NCBI GenBank assembly: GCA_018340805.1
Contig: JACMZG010001870.1
Location: 20,460,123-20,524,122, forward strand
Length of the DNA stretch: 64,000 nucleotides
Direction: 5' to 3'
Source: Microvelia longipes
Lineage: Eukaryota; Arthropoda; Insecta; Hemiptera; Veliidae
Shown here: positions 24,096 through 34,800 of the stretch, one piece after another
Layout of the letters: each line of letters starts with the position of its first letter
Numbering within the stretch: the first letter of the stretch is position 1
Notes under the pieces: model-generated
The model's input: the letters and a program-made list of their open reading frames with translations, nothing else
The model's database searches: none
Told to the model about the DNA's origin: nothing
Program-made: the position numbers and the translations under genes

Positions 24096-25994
24096 TCAGT
24101 CAAATTTGATTGGTTTTGCAGGTTCAGAATAAGCTTTATAAATATATAGCCCTAAACATACATGTAAAGCTACTATAGATAGTACAGCAGAGTAAACATT
24201 GCTAGGTACATTAGAAAGTCCAAATAAACCTGAAAAATAAAAACACTTATTAAATAACTTATTGGCTGGCTTCAGCACCCATCTCTTTAAAATGTAATTA
24301 CTGACATAGGAAAATAGTTAATTAAAAAGCATCCTAGACATAGTAGCTCAAAGATTGAACATATGGTTTTCATGTTTCTCTCGCAACCATTACCATTATT
24401 GACTGATTATGCCTGGAATTTATAAGAATAATAGATAAGGGAAAGTTTGTTTTGGAAGTACCTTTTATTAGAGATAATATTTATTAATAATTCAATCAGA
24501 ACATTTAAATTCTATATTTATTTGTGGTTCAAAAGTTCTGTATCCCTCACAGATTTGTATTGCCTATTTCTGGGGATACCTTAGACATTACTCACAGATC
24601 TTAATTATTTCCATCTTATTAAGATGTTTAATAATGAAAACAGCAGTCTTAAGGCTAATGTACGATTAAATACATTTAAAATTCAAATTTTTCACCTACT
24701 GACACCAGGCATGTTCTTAAAAAATAAATTTTTCAGCCCTTCAGAGGAGACACCTTAAGTGAGAGTACACTGAGTACACCCGAGTACAATGTTATAACCT
24801 GAGTGAATAGTTCTAAGCCCAGTGTAACTGGACATGGAAAGAATTTTTTGAATGGTCTGAACAAGACATTATGGTTTTTGTAAACCAAAAAATTTGCACA
24901 GACTATGCAGCAAAATATTCTCTGAGGGTGAACTCTCTCTTTTAATGATTTTCTCCTCATAGAATGACACATCACTATGTCATATAGTTATATTATACAC
25001 TGATTTATTATTATTTATTTGTCTATTACTTACACTGATATATTACTATTACTTCATTTGCACGCAAGGTTTGGAAGGGGGTTCTAACCCCTTGGAGGTT
25101 GAACCCCAACTGTTCACACAGTACTTTAACCTATAGTTTAGACTCTTCTCCTGTTTGCACGACATGTGCCAGGGGAAACCCCTGTGTCTGATCAAAGTAT
25201 ATATATCGCACTTGTACAGTTATACTATACTACTCTATGGTAATGTAATACTATATCACTCTATGTGACACATCAAAAATTGTTGAAACCATAGTGGAAT
25301 AGAATTAACAAGTGACTTTACTTACGCATTTCAGGCTTTCAATGTGACAGGAAATTTCAAAAAAGAAAATTTTGGCCGCTAGGGCTACTTTTAGCGACCA
25401 TTGTGATCGTAGAGGAAGTTATGTCTAAAGTCATGTTGCCTGTCAATAACGAAGGTTACTTTGCGAGATAGACATTTGCACAAAACATAAAATTTTTATT
25501 TTTCGGGCGCAAATAAAATACAGGGGCTTGTTCAAAATGTTATGTAATTTGACATTCTTCTGTCAATTACAGAGTGGCAGCCATTTGTAAAATATCAAGA
25601 AAACTAAATTCTTTTTAAATTTGATTTCTAGAATCTCACACTAGTTTTTTAGGGGAGTTGGAGAGGTAATAAAACCTACGGGAATAGGGTTTTTAGGGGA
25701 TTCGGTTCACTTGATATTCTATTCCACTATAATCGAAACTTACCATCACAGATGAAAAATTTACTTCCAAAAAAGGTCACCACAGGTATCACAATAATCA
25801 GTACACAATAATATAAAACAGTTTGGAAGACAGTAAAATCTTGAAAATCCTGAAACCAAAACATGCAAATTTCTCAACATCTTTCTAATAAAAAATATGA
25901 GGCTATAGCTTATATAAAAAAAGAAAATTCGCTAAGTGTGATAATAACTTACAGTAGATTTTTCAGTGTTGTTAGTAGAGCTGTTGGGCTTCAT
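24096..25994 (-). CDS. Vma21: VMA21, vacuolar H+-ATPase assembly factor
   Basis: VMA21 is an ER membrane chaperone needed to assemble the V0 sector of the V-ATPase. Three exons on the - strand: 25953-25994 (14 codons, start ATG at 25992-25994), 25744-25849 and 24096-24229 (stop TGA). Phases 0 and 1 agree and the borders are GT/AG. The 93-aa product has two membrane segments: TVLYYCVLIIVIPVVTFF in exon 2 (about residues 24-41) and VYSAVLSIVALHVCLGLYIY in exon 3, with the family linker FGLSNVPSN between. Length and layout match animal VMA21 (about 100 aa). The tail ends KPIKFD, with a Lys at -3 as in the human protein but no strict dilysine motif. Intron 2 carries a MITE whose end lies 13 bp from the exon-2 donor. 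Confidence 0.9.
25060..25205. repeat. GC-richer repeat-like segment in VMA21 intron 2
   Basis: Contains GGTTCTAACCCC(TTGGAGG)TTGAACCCC and CCAGGGGAAACCCCTG (internal short inverted repeats), followed by TGTGTCTGATCAA, which resembles TGTGTCCGATCAA at 13855. Probably a SINE fragment. Family uncertain. Confidence 0.3.
25293..25730 (-). mobile_element. MITE copy B, TIR ATAGTGGAATAGAAT (VMA21 intron 2)
   Basis: Terminal inverted repeats ATAGTGGAATAGAAT (25293-25307) and ATTCTATTCCACTAT (25716-25730) are perfect over 15 bp. Internal sequence matches copy A (9099-9511) in the opposite orientation: TTAACAAGTGACTTTACTTA at one end and GGGGATTCGGTTCACTTGAT at the other. Non-coding. Being the better preserved copy, it defines the family ends. 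Confidence 0.75.
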
Positions 25995-26904
25995 TTTGAT
26001 GATATAAATGAAATAATAACTCTAAATATTTATAACTAAATTCCACAGAAACAGAATAGGCGTAGATGGTGATACCGAAGATAACCTGCCAATAACCAAT
26101 GAAAACATTGATAACCTACGTTAAGCTCTTCAAATAGATTTTTAATTTAAATATAGGTACTTTGATACTTTTTTTCTCACGCGAGTTTTATCATTCTTTT
26201 GTTAGTGTACTTTACTCTAAATGTATTTTTACACAAAAGCATACTTAAAAATATAAAATTATGTTGCCTTATTATAAAGAACAAACTGTTTGAAGGGAAA
26301 TTTTACGATTGTTGTGCTATGGTTGGCTCAACTGGGAATTTTTCTCTTAAAAAAATCAGCTGAATTCGTTCCCTAATTTCAGGCTAAGTTGTACAAGTTG
26401 GATTATTTTAGTTTTCTGAATAATTAAATAAAGGTAAGGTTTTTACTTATTCCACATAGCCAGATTTTTGTGTACTTATACTTCATTATGAAATATGAAG
26501 TCTCTAAGTTAATATTTAAAGCATTTTATAAATTTACCTAAACCTTGTCTTTGAGTTTTTCACATTTTGCTACCTACTGGAACTCCTATTTTTTAATTAT
26601 TTATTGAAATTATTCTTGTCTGTTTACTGTTTGACGTATTAGGAATACGTTGTGTTTAATTACAATCAACCAATTAACAAAAAGAGATCTAAGTAAAGGT
26701 TAATCTGAAATGCGAACAATCCAAGTAAATATATTTCCACTTAATTGAATGAATTATTACCATTGTGCTGTACTCACGGTTTGTGCACCCATCGATTCGG
26801 ATTAGGTCAGTGTCATAGCTGCTATTTTACCCCTACCACCAAATTGAATAGAGTTATGATATCAAACTTTTTTTTAATCTCTTCTTGAGATCATTGATAT
26901 ACTA

Positions 26905-27030
26905 CGTACACACAGCGTATTTAACAGGTGATCGTATTGCATACGTATGCAATACGATCATCTAACTTCACGGTTCTTACAGTGTATTTGTTTAGTTGAT
27001 CGAGTGAGATTACGTGATAACTGATCCCCC
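26905..27030. repeat. palindromic repeat
   Basis: Holds a perfect 30-bp palindrome at 26930-26959 (half-site GATCGTATTGCATAC) with no loop, inside a longer segment TACACACAGCGTATTTAACA ... GTTGATCGAGTGAGAT. A related GATCGTATGCGATATGATCC segment lies at 27345-27375. Probably part of a MITE. No gene here. Confidence 0.55.
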
Positions 27031-27878
27031 CCAAAACATTGCGTCTTTTATAGTGAAGGTTCAATTTTGGTTATAAGGAAGTTTAAAACAAAAAATATAT
27101 TTAATTAAATTGTGATTTCTTTGCACAATAATAAAGTTATTCCAAAAGTTATTTGATCAATCGAAAAGAAGAAAGAATTGAAAAATAGAAGAAAAAAAGT
27201 TTGATGAGAAGGTTATCCGTTAAATACGATTGTCTCTAAAGGTAAATACAGCGTATCAAGGGATCCATTTAGATTCCATCTCCCTAGTTCTAGTGTATGC
27301 GATCGGATCCCCTTCGCATGGTTCATACAGCTAATATTACCGTATTGAGAGATCGTATGCGATATGATCCGCGGATCTAGAAGTGTGAACGTACTAATAG
27401 GTAACCTCATGGTGTCCTACAACATTGTGTGCTTCCCTTTATTTATGCTTTGTTTATTATTCCTACATTAGCAATTAGTCTACAACTCCAGGCTTTATTC
27501 TATCTTATTATTGCTAAATTTGATTAATCAACTGAAAGTAACTGTCAACCATAGTATATATTCCTCTATGATGTCAACAATGTATTGTCTGTCATGTTTA
27601 AATAAATAAGTTTAAAATTTTGGTAGACCTGGAGCATGTTACTGGACTAGTTCTGGATCACTCTTAAGTCTTTACTGACGCAGGTGACTACCGATGAACA
27701 ACCGAGAACAATTACTACTCTATTACTTCTCACTACTTTATTACTCTTGTACGACTGATGGGTTACTGATCTCTCACTGCTCTATCCCTGATCATTACTC
27801 TTCTATCACTGCTTTATTACTGCACACTGATTTATTTGACTTAAGAGGTAGCTTAAGAAGACCAATCCCATCAGAAAG
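27031..27878. other. intergenic between VMA21 and the 77-aa gene
   Basis: Includes GATC/GCGATC-rich sequence at 27250-27400 related to the palindrome above, and a pyrimidine-rich low-complexity stretch of TTACT/CACT repeats at 27700-27840. The open frame over the latter is fortuitous. Confidence 0.4.
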
Positions 27879-28145
27879 TGCGCTCATTGAAGCATATTCT
27901 ATTTGGACATGTTAAATTCCTGGTTTTCTCTCACACTCATTCATACACTGACATAACTACACATTCATTTACAGGTCTTCAAGGCTAAGAGAATATGTTT
28001 CTTAAAAACATCTTTGGATGCTTGCTCATTGAAGCATAGTTTAATTGGACATGTTAAATTCCCCGTTTTCACTCACACTCATTCTCACTGACATAAGTAC
28101 TCATTCATTTACAGGGCATCAAGGCTAAAAGAACATCTGCTAATG
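27879..28145 (+). repeat. tandem duplication, two ~143-bp units
   Basis: Unit 1 starts GCTCATTGAAGCATATTCTA (27889) and unit 2 GCTCATTGAAGCATAGTTTA (28024). Both continue GGACATGTTAAATTCC, CTCACACTCATTC, TGACATAA, CATTCATTTACAGG and CAAGGCTAA. This is a simple head-to-tail duplication with moderate divergence. Confidence 0.75.
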
Positions 28146-28830
28146 TTAGCTTGACCCTGAGATTGTTTGTTCCAAGTTTGGATGAACTCATTCTTTAAAT
28201 ATGTTGTGAGTTTATTGGAGCATAACAAGCTAAACCAATGCCCCTGTTATATAGACTTATTGCTCAAATAGGATTAATAAACATCAACACAAGACATAAG
28301 CAAGTGTTTAAAAGTAATGACAAGTATATCAAAGCATAAATTGTTTGTTGTTAATAAATCAAAGGAAGTATATTGTTGTTAAAACGTTATACCTGAAACC
28401 TTAAGTTTACCTTTCACAGATGTCAAAAAGAGTTTGCCAACATCACTCTGATCACTGAGGTGGTAGATATAAAATAGCCTTCCTGGCACTGACCACTTTC
28501 GATCTATTGGTTCTCACTCGCAAACACACCCTAAATGTGTAACTTGTTACATTGACTAGTGAAGTATAGAGGCATAGCCAGACAAATAAGCCACTTTACC
28601 GGGTCAATTTGTGTGGCAGATCTTGGTGTAGTAGTTCATGCAACTGACATGAACTACTGTTTTAGGACCTCCACTGTCCTTCACCGTTTTGCAACTGTCA
28701 CTGTTTTAGAACCTCCTTAAACCAGGGTATTGGAGTGTTTTCCCCCCTTCCTCAGCCTGAACTAATTTAAAGGTATACATAATTTTTATAAATACAAATT
28801 AGAAGCATTATTAACTTTGCTTACAGAAAT
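28146..28830. other. probable promoter region of the 77-aa gene
   Basis: No repeat family recognised. A short inverted repeat, AGTAGTTCATG and CATGAACTACT, lies at 28630-28658. A splice-acceptor-like TTTGCTTACAG precedes the start codon by ten bases (about 28816-28826), so a non-coding first exon upstream is likely. Confidence 0.35.
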
Positions 28831-31800
28831 ATGGATGCTGCCAAGAGACCTATGAAATATCCCTACACTCTCTCAGCCAAGATAGCCCAGTTTCCCCTGA
28901 AATACTACGTGAATAATGTGTGGATGTGGAAATATTATTTCCTAGCTGTAGGACTTACTATGCCTCTTTTCTATAAAATTGGCAAATTATGTAAGTATAG
29001 ATTTTATTTCAAAGTTAATTTGATTTTACATTGTTGTACAGTTTTGTTACACTAAACAAGGCTACATTCAGTTCACAATTTTGAAGCGGCCACTTGGAGG
29101 CCCTAGGGCTACATACCAGCTACAGGCCAGAAGCCTGTATTTATTTATTAATTCAATATAAATTATAATTACATTTAACCCAAGAGTTAAATGTTCGTGA
29201 TCTTGAGCTGAAATAGTGTACCTAATGTGTATCGTTAAGTTTAAAAATCCCCAAGGTCTTAAGCATTTTGGGGATCGACCAATCAGAGAAGCCGCTGCCA
29301 ACCCCTCTCTTAAAAGAGGAAAAAAATCCCTACTCCCATAACCCCTGTAGGGAAATACCTCCTTCCCGGCATTCGGCACTTCGTTGTGGTTCTTTTGTGT
29401 TTACATCGTTTTGTGAGTTTTTGTGTTGTGTGTGTTCTGTGAATTGCGTTTGGTTGACTGTTAACATAATTATGCATCAAATATTTTTTTTATAACTTAA
29501 GTAAATAAAAGCATCACTGTTAATTTATTACAAGCTGCTTTTCTGCAGCAATTTTTTAAGAAGCTGTCAAAACTCGTTAACATACAATTCTTTTTTTAAT
29601 GTAAAAACATATTAGTACACTTTTATTTCCCTTCACAATTCATTTTTTTCACATTTTCATACTTCCTAAATAATAAAACTACACAAAAGAATGTATAAAC
29701 ATCGCCAAGCAAACACGGAACATAACTGATTTGTTTACAAAGTTTTTTCCCCCTGCCTTTTTGTAGGATTTTTTTTAGAATCGGTGGGCCTAAACTGAGC
29801 TGTCAAGATTTTTAAAGTCGTCGATCACTTAGATGAGTACTTAAGGACCAAGGAACTTATTTAAAGAGGAAGGAAAATATCAGGCCTTTCCAATGTAAAA
29901 TAGTGTTGCCAACCCCTACTGTGCTAAGTGCACAGTAAGACTATAAATACTCTAATTTCTTAATATTAAGAATATTAAGACTGTAAATAGTGCTGCCAGT
30001 CTCCTTTTTATCGGTGCTTTTTGTGAAAATGGGTGTTGTAAAAAATCACTATTTTTCCTCTAACTTCATTTGTTGAATGCATTATGTTTTCCAATTCACT
30101 ATATAATTTTTTTCTATTTTCAGTTCTTATTGTAATTCTCTTTAAACAAGAAATTTACTCCATTAATTTATCATAGTTTAAAATCATTAATCATCATTAA
30201 TTTATAATAGTTTAAAATAATGAGTGATAATGAAGTCCATTATAAATAATAAAAGTGCTTTGAACCCTACTAGAAGCCATCATCAGTGCAAAACCTAATA
30301 AACAAGCAAATAAAATATGTAAAAAAAACAAAATTACTTAAAAATAATATGAAAATACAAAAACTTAATAAAAGACCAAGTAAATAAAGAAAAGTAAACA
30401 AAATAGAACAACTACAGTTGATAAATAGTGTGAGAAGAAGAGTAGTAAGTCGTGTTTTTTTAATTAGATATTTGGGTAAATGATAAATTTTCATTTAATT
30501 ATTTATACTGAATAATTTATCATGTAATTATACAAAATGGCTCCGAAATATTTGTTAGAGCTATTTGCAATATTAATTGTTTATAAGTAAAATGTTGCTA
30601 AAGCTTAGGGCTTGTGAGTGACTAGTTTTTTATTTGAAGAGCTAATTTTTCTAGTTTTATTAGACTCAGACTGACAGTAGGAGGCAATGGCGTTTGTTGC
30701 ATAGCTGTCAGAAAGGGGGACGATTCTCCTCTCTCATTTATGTTTAAATCACCTATTTTTTCTGACTCCTCCAATTCTTAAAAAAAGTCAATTTTCCACC
30801 TTTTGTTCACGAAATGAAGACAACCGACTTTATGAGGGCAGTTAAAATTATATTCAGCCATCAAATGTTGATAAAATTTGGTATTGGTTCTTGATTGATG
30901 TTCCTCCCTGTTTGACCAATATATTCCACTTGGCATATGCCACATTGCACCAAGTAAATACCCCATCTGTAAAAAGGCGTTACAGGGGCTTTTACACTTA
31001 AAGTCCTGATACAAGAAAAGCTTACCCTAAAATTATTCCTTTTAAGAACAGATGCACTGCGTGTTTAACACACATTGCAATGTTCTAATTAGTGGTGTTC
31101 TGTTCCTAAATAGGGAATAGAACACCACTAAAGGTTGTCTTGACTAGCTTCAGATCCGTTGCTCCTAGCTTTTAGTGCCAACTTAAATTTTTCTTCCGGA
31201 TAAGGTTATCTATCCTATTTACATTATAACCATTAGCTAAAGCTATATTATGGATTATAGCTAGGTCATCCAGAGGGCAGTTGATAAGCCTATGAATTGG
31301 AGCATTGGACGCAGCCATTTTGTGGATCCATAGATGTTAGGAGTTTATTTGCTTGTTTTTTTAGGTTTTGCACTGATGATGGCCTCTAGTTAAGTTGAAA
31401 GCGTTTGTGGAGAGACTTCTTTTCTTTCATTATTTGTGTGTTCTTTATTGTGTGATTTAGGTATATAATATTTATTATAGTCGAAGCTGCAAAATAATAA
31501 TCAGAGGGAGGTAATGATGAAAGTTGATGCAGCACCAATTCTTTTTTAATCAAGTTTTATTTTACTAAACAAATTGTGGGATAATGAATTCCTATATAGA
31601 TAATATCTATATACATAATATTAGAGATAGTTTTTATGAAATTTTACTTTTAGCTGTTTATGACAAGTAGTTGTAGCTTGTCGTAGTTTTTTGCAGAGAA
31701 GGGGTTCTTTATATTTTATTTTACTTTTATTATTTATTTATTTAACAGACACCCATTTCTATAACATTACAAGTAGGGGCAAAAGGCCGATTCTGGGCCC

Positions 31801-34800
31801 GCCACCCTCCTCTACTCATATACCTTCCACCTATTAACCACCTTATCCACCTATAACCTCCCTCACTCATAACCTTCCACCTATACCTTTCTTATAACCT
31901 CCTTATCAACCTATAACCTTCCACCCTATATAACCTACCTTATCCTCTTATAACCTTCCTTATAACCTCCCTTATCAACCTATAACCTTCCACTTGTAAC
32001 CACCTATAACCTCCCTTATCACCTTTCTTATAACCTCCCTTATCAACCTATAACCTCCATTACAACCTACCTTATTCACTTAGACTCTTATAACCTCCCT
32101 TTCTATTAACTCTGACTTCCCCCCCCCCCCCTTTAGTTACTTTCCTAATCATGTGCTTATCAACGTATGACCCCGCATACCTCGCTTATCTATTAGCTCT
32201 GACCACCCCCTAACCGGCGCAATCCCTTTATGAGATATTACTTATTTTTAACAGGTTTTGACATGTTTATGCGATGACGTCATTCACTAATACAATTATA
32301 ATATGTTTCAACAGGTTTGGACATGTTTATACGATTGCGTCACAGCTAATGCAATATTTAACGGGGAATACAGGTTTGGACAAGTTTATGCGATGTCGTC
32401 ACACTAATGCTATATTTAACGGGGCCATCAAGGTTTGACACGTTAATGCGATGCTGTCACACTAATGTAATATTTAACGGGGAATACATGGTTTGGACAC
32501 GTTTATGCGATGGAGTCACACTAATGTAATTTTTAACGGGGAATACAGGTTTTGACATGTTTTATGCAAGTTTTTAGGAGTGGGGGAGCGAGGGTATATA
32601 AGGCGGTGAGGAACCACTTCGTGGTCATTTACTCAACGGAAAGTCAATGTGTTACAATAGTTCTTGTTGCGTAAATTGATTTCTATTTTTCTTTTCTTAA
32701 TCTTAAAATTATTTAGTTTGAAAAGTTTTTTTAACTTATTAATTAATAATCAAGTTTTTTTAGCTTGTTAATTAATAATCAAGTTTTTTTTAGCTTGTTA
32801 ATTAATAATCAAGTTTTTTTTTTTAATTTTTGACGGTTGTCATTTGCTGAACAGGTAAAGTCACTACCTTTTTTTGGGTGAGTTTTATAATTATTGTATC
32901 TAATATTCTAAGTATAAAGTTTTTTTTTTTTTGAATTCAAAAGTGATTAATTTCAGTGTTTTAAGTTATAGTTCAAGTGACCACGGACACAATGGTTCAA
33001 GTGCGGTAAGTGTGATTCGTCTTTTCACCCGCTTAGATACCTTGCGAAGACATGATAATTCTTGCTTATCCGGCAACAGTTTAAGCTTGATTCTTGCGGA
33101 TCCAGCTACTCTCGCAAGATAGTCTTTAAACACATAAAAACTGTTCTATCGATGATAAGAAAAAACGCGTGTGCCAAGTGCGGTAAAAATTAGCCGTCCG
33201 GAATATATAGAAAAGCGCCAGAAAGTGCGTGCGGTTCAACAAGTGAACTTGAATGTGAATCGTGTGGTGAAACGTTCACTCGTTTAGATAATAAAAAGAA
33301 CATGAAGCTACATGTTCAAGCTTTTTCGAAGGTAAGTGCGATGTGTGCGACCATACCTTTACGATAGATACAACTTGCACAGGCATCAGAGAATTGTGGC
33401 AGCCACCTGAAAAGAAGAAGGCCGAACCAAAAAATATCAACTCTACTGGGACCAAGCCAGATCAATGAAATTACACCGTACGAGACAGCATTTCAAAAAC
33501 AGGTTACAATCCTTTTTATCGTTCAGATACAAATGGTGACTTGACAAATTTTCTAGAATCTGTGAAAGAACAATTGTAAAAATCAAACCCAGATTGCGTT
33601 AAGGGAAAATAGTGCAAATCAAGTTAAACATGCTTGTGACTGTACTTTTTACAACACTGATGAAGAATTAATTTCACACGCTTTTCAAGACAACTAATAG
33701 AGCAGTTTATGAAGCTACCGATATGGACGTAGTTTTTAAATCAAGAATTTAAAAAGATTACATCAGAAATGGATCGCTACCAGCCAAGGGAAGTACTGTT
33801 CGCTAGAAGGAGTCGACGGTCTCCGGCTAAAATTAATAGATTTAAAACCACTCAAGGGAAACCTCTTTTATTCAATTACCATGTGACATCATATAGTAAG
33901 AAAAGCTTGTGTAATGTTCAAAATGATGATTTCTTTTTGTTTCAAATACTCTATCTTGTCAAAACTAGTAAAGAACCATCCCTGAACGTCCATCTAGTTA
34001 TGAAAAACTTGCACCATAATTATGACTTTAGTATGCAGAGATTTCCGGTCCCACTAGATAAAATTCAGTTATTCGAAAAGAAAATGAATATTAGTATCAA
34101 TGTTTTTGGTATTTACAATCAATTTATTAAAGAGACTAAAAAAGTCAAAACATATAATTTACCCTCTAAAGGTAGTTAAGATTGAAAAGACGATCACCGC
34201 GATCTTTTACTCATACATGACGAGGAAACTAGTCATTATGTTTTCATTTCAAATTTTAATAGACTTGTGGGACCACAGCTCAATAACCATGGTCATGGTC
34301 TTGCGATTATGCAAAGGTGCTTTTTCCTATTTTGACTCACGATACGGTACGAAGACTAAGGAAGCCAAATTGGCGGCTCACAGAGACTGGTGTGATGAAA
34401 AACAAGCCTGTTCTTGGTTGAAATGGCCAGTAGATAAGCCTTATTGTTCAATTTGAACACTTGGAGCGCTGCCTCCGCGTTCCCTATGTCTATACTGTGA
34501 TATTGAGGCTTTGCTTAGGCCTGATTGCAACCTGTCAGCCAGATCCCACTCAAAAATATACCATGCCGTATCAACTCCACGAGGCAATAAGTTATTGTTG
34601 CTATTTAAAAGCAACTGAAAACTATACTGGTATTGGTCATGTTCCCTATTGCGCCGTTTCTGTATCGTGGTCCTGACGTGGCAAAACATTTATTAATGTA
34701 TCTCGAACATCTCGCTCAAGAAGTTGAAAAGGTTTACATCTAAAGCTACCGATGGATCCTCTAACTGACGAAGAAAATGTTGGAATTTAAATACTGCGGT

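Noticed and set aside
24733..24975. 80-codon - strand frame in VMA21 intron 2
   Set aside because: It is intronic, shows no recognisable domain, and VMA21 is complete without it.
27694..27915. 73-codon + frame
   Set aside because: It is a low-complexity translation of TTACT/CACT repeats.
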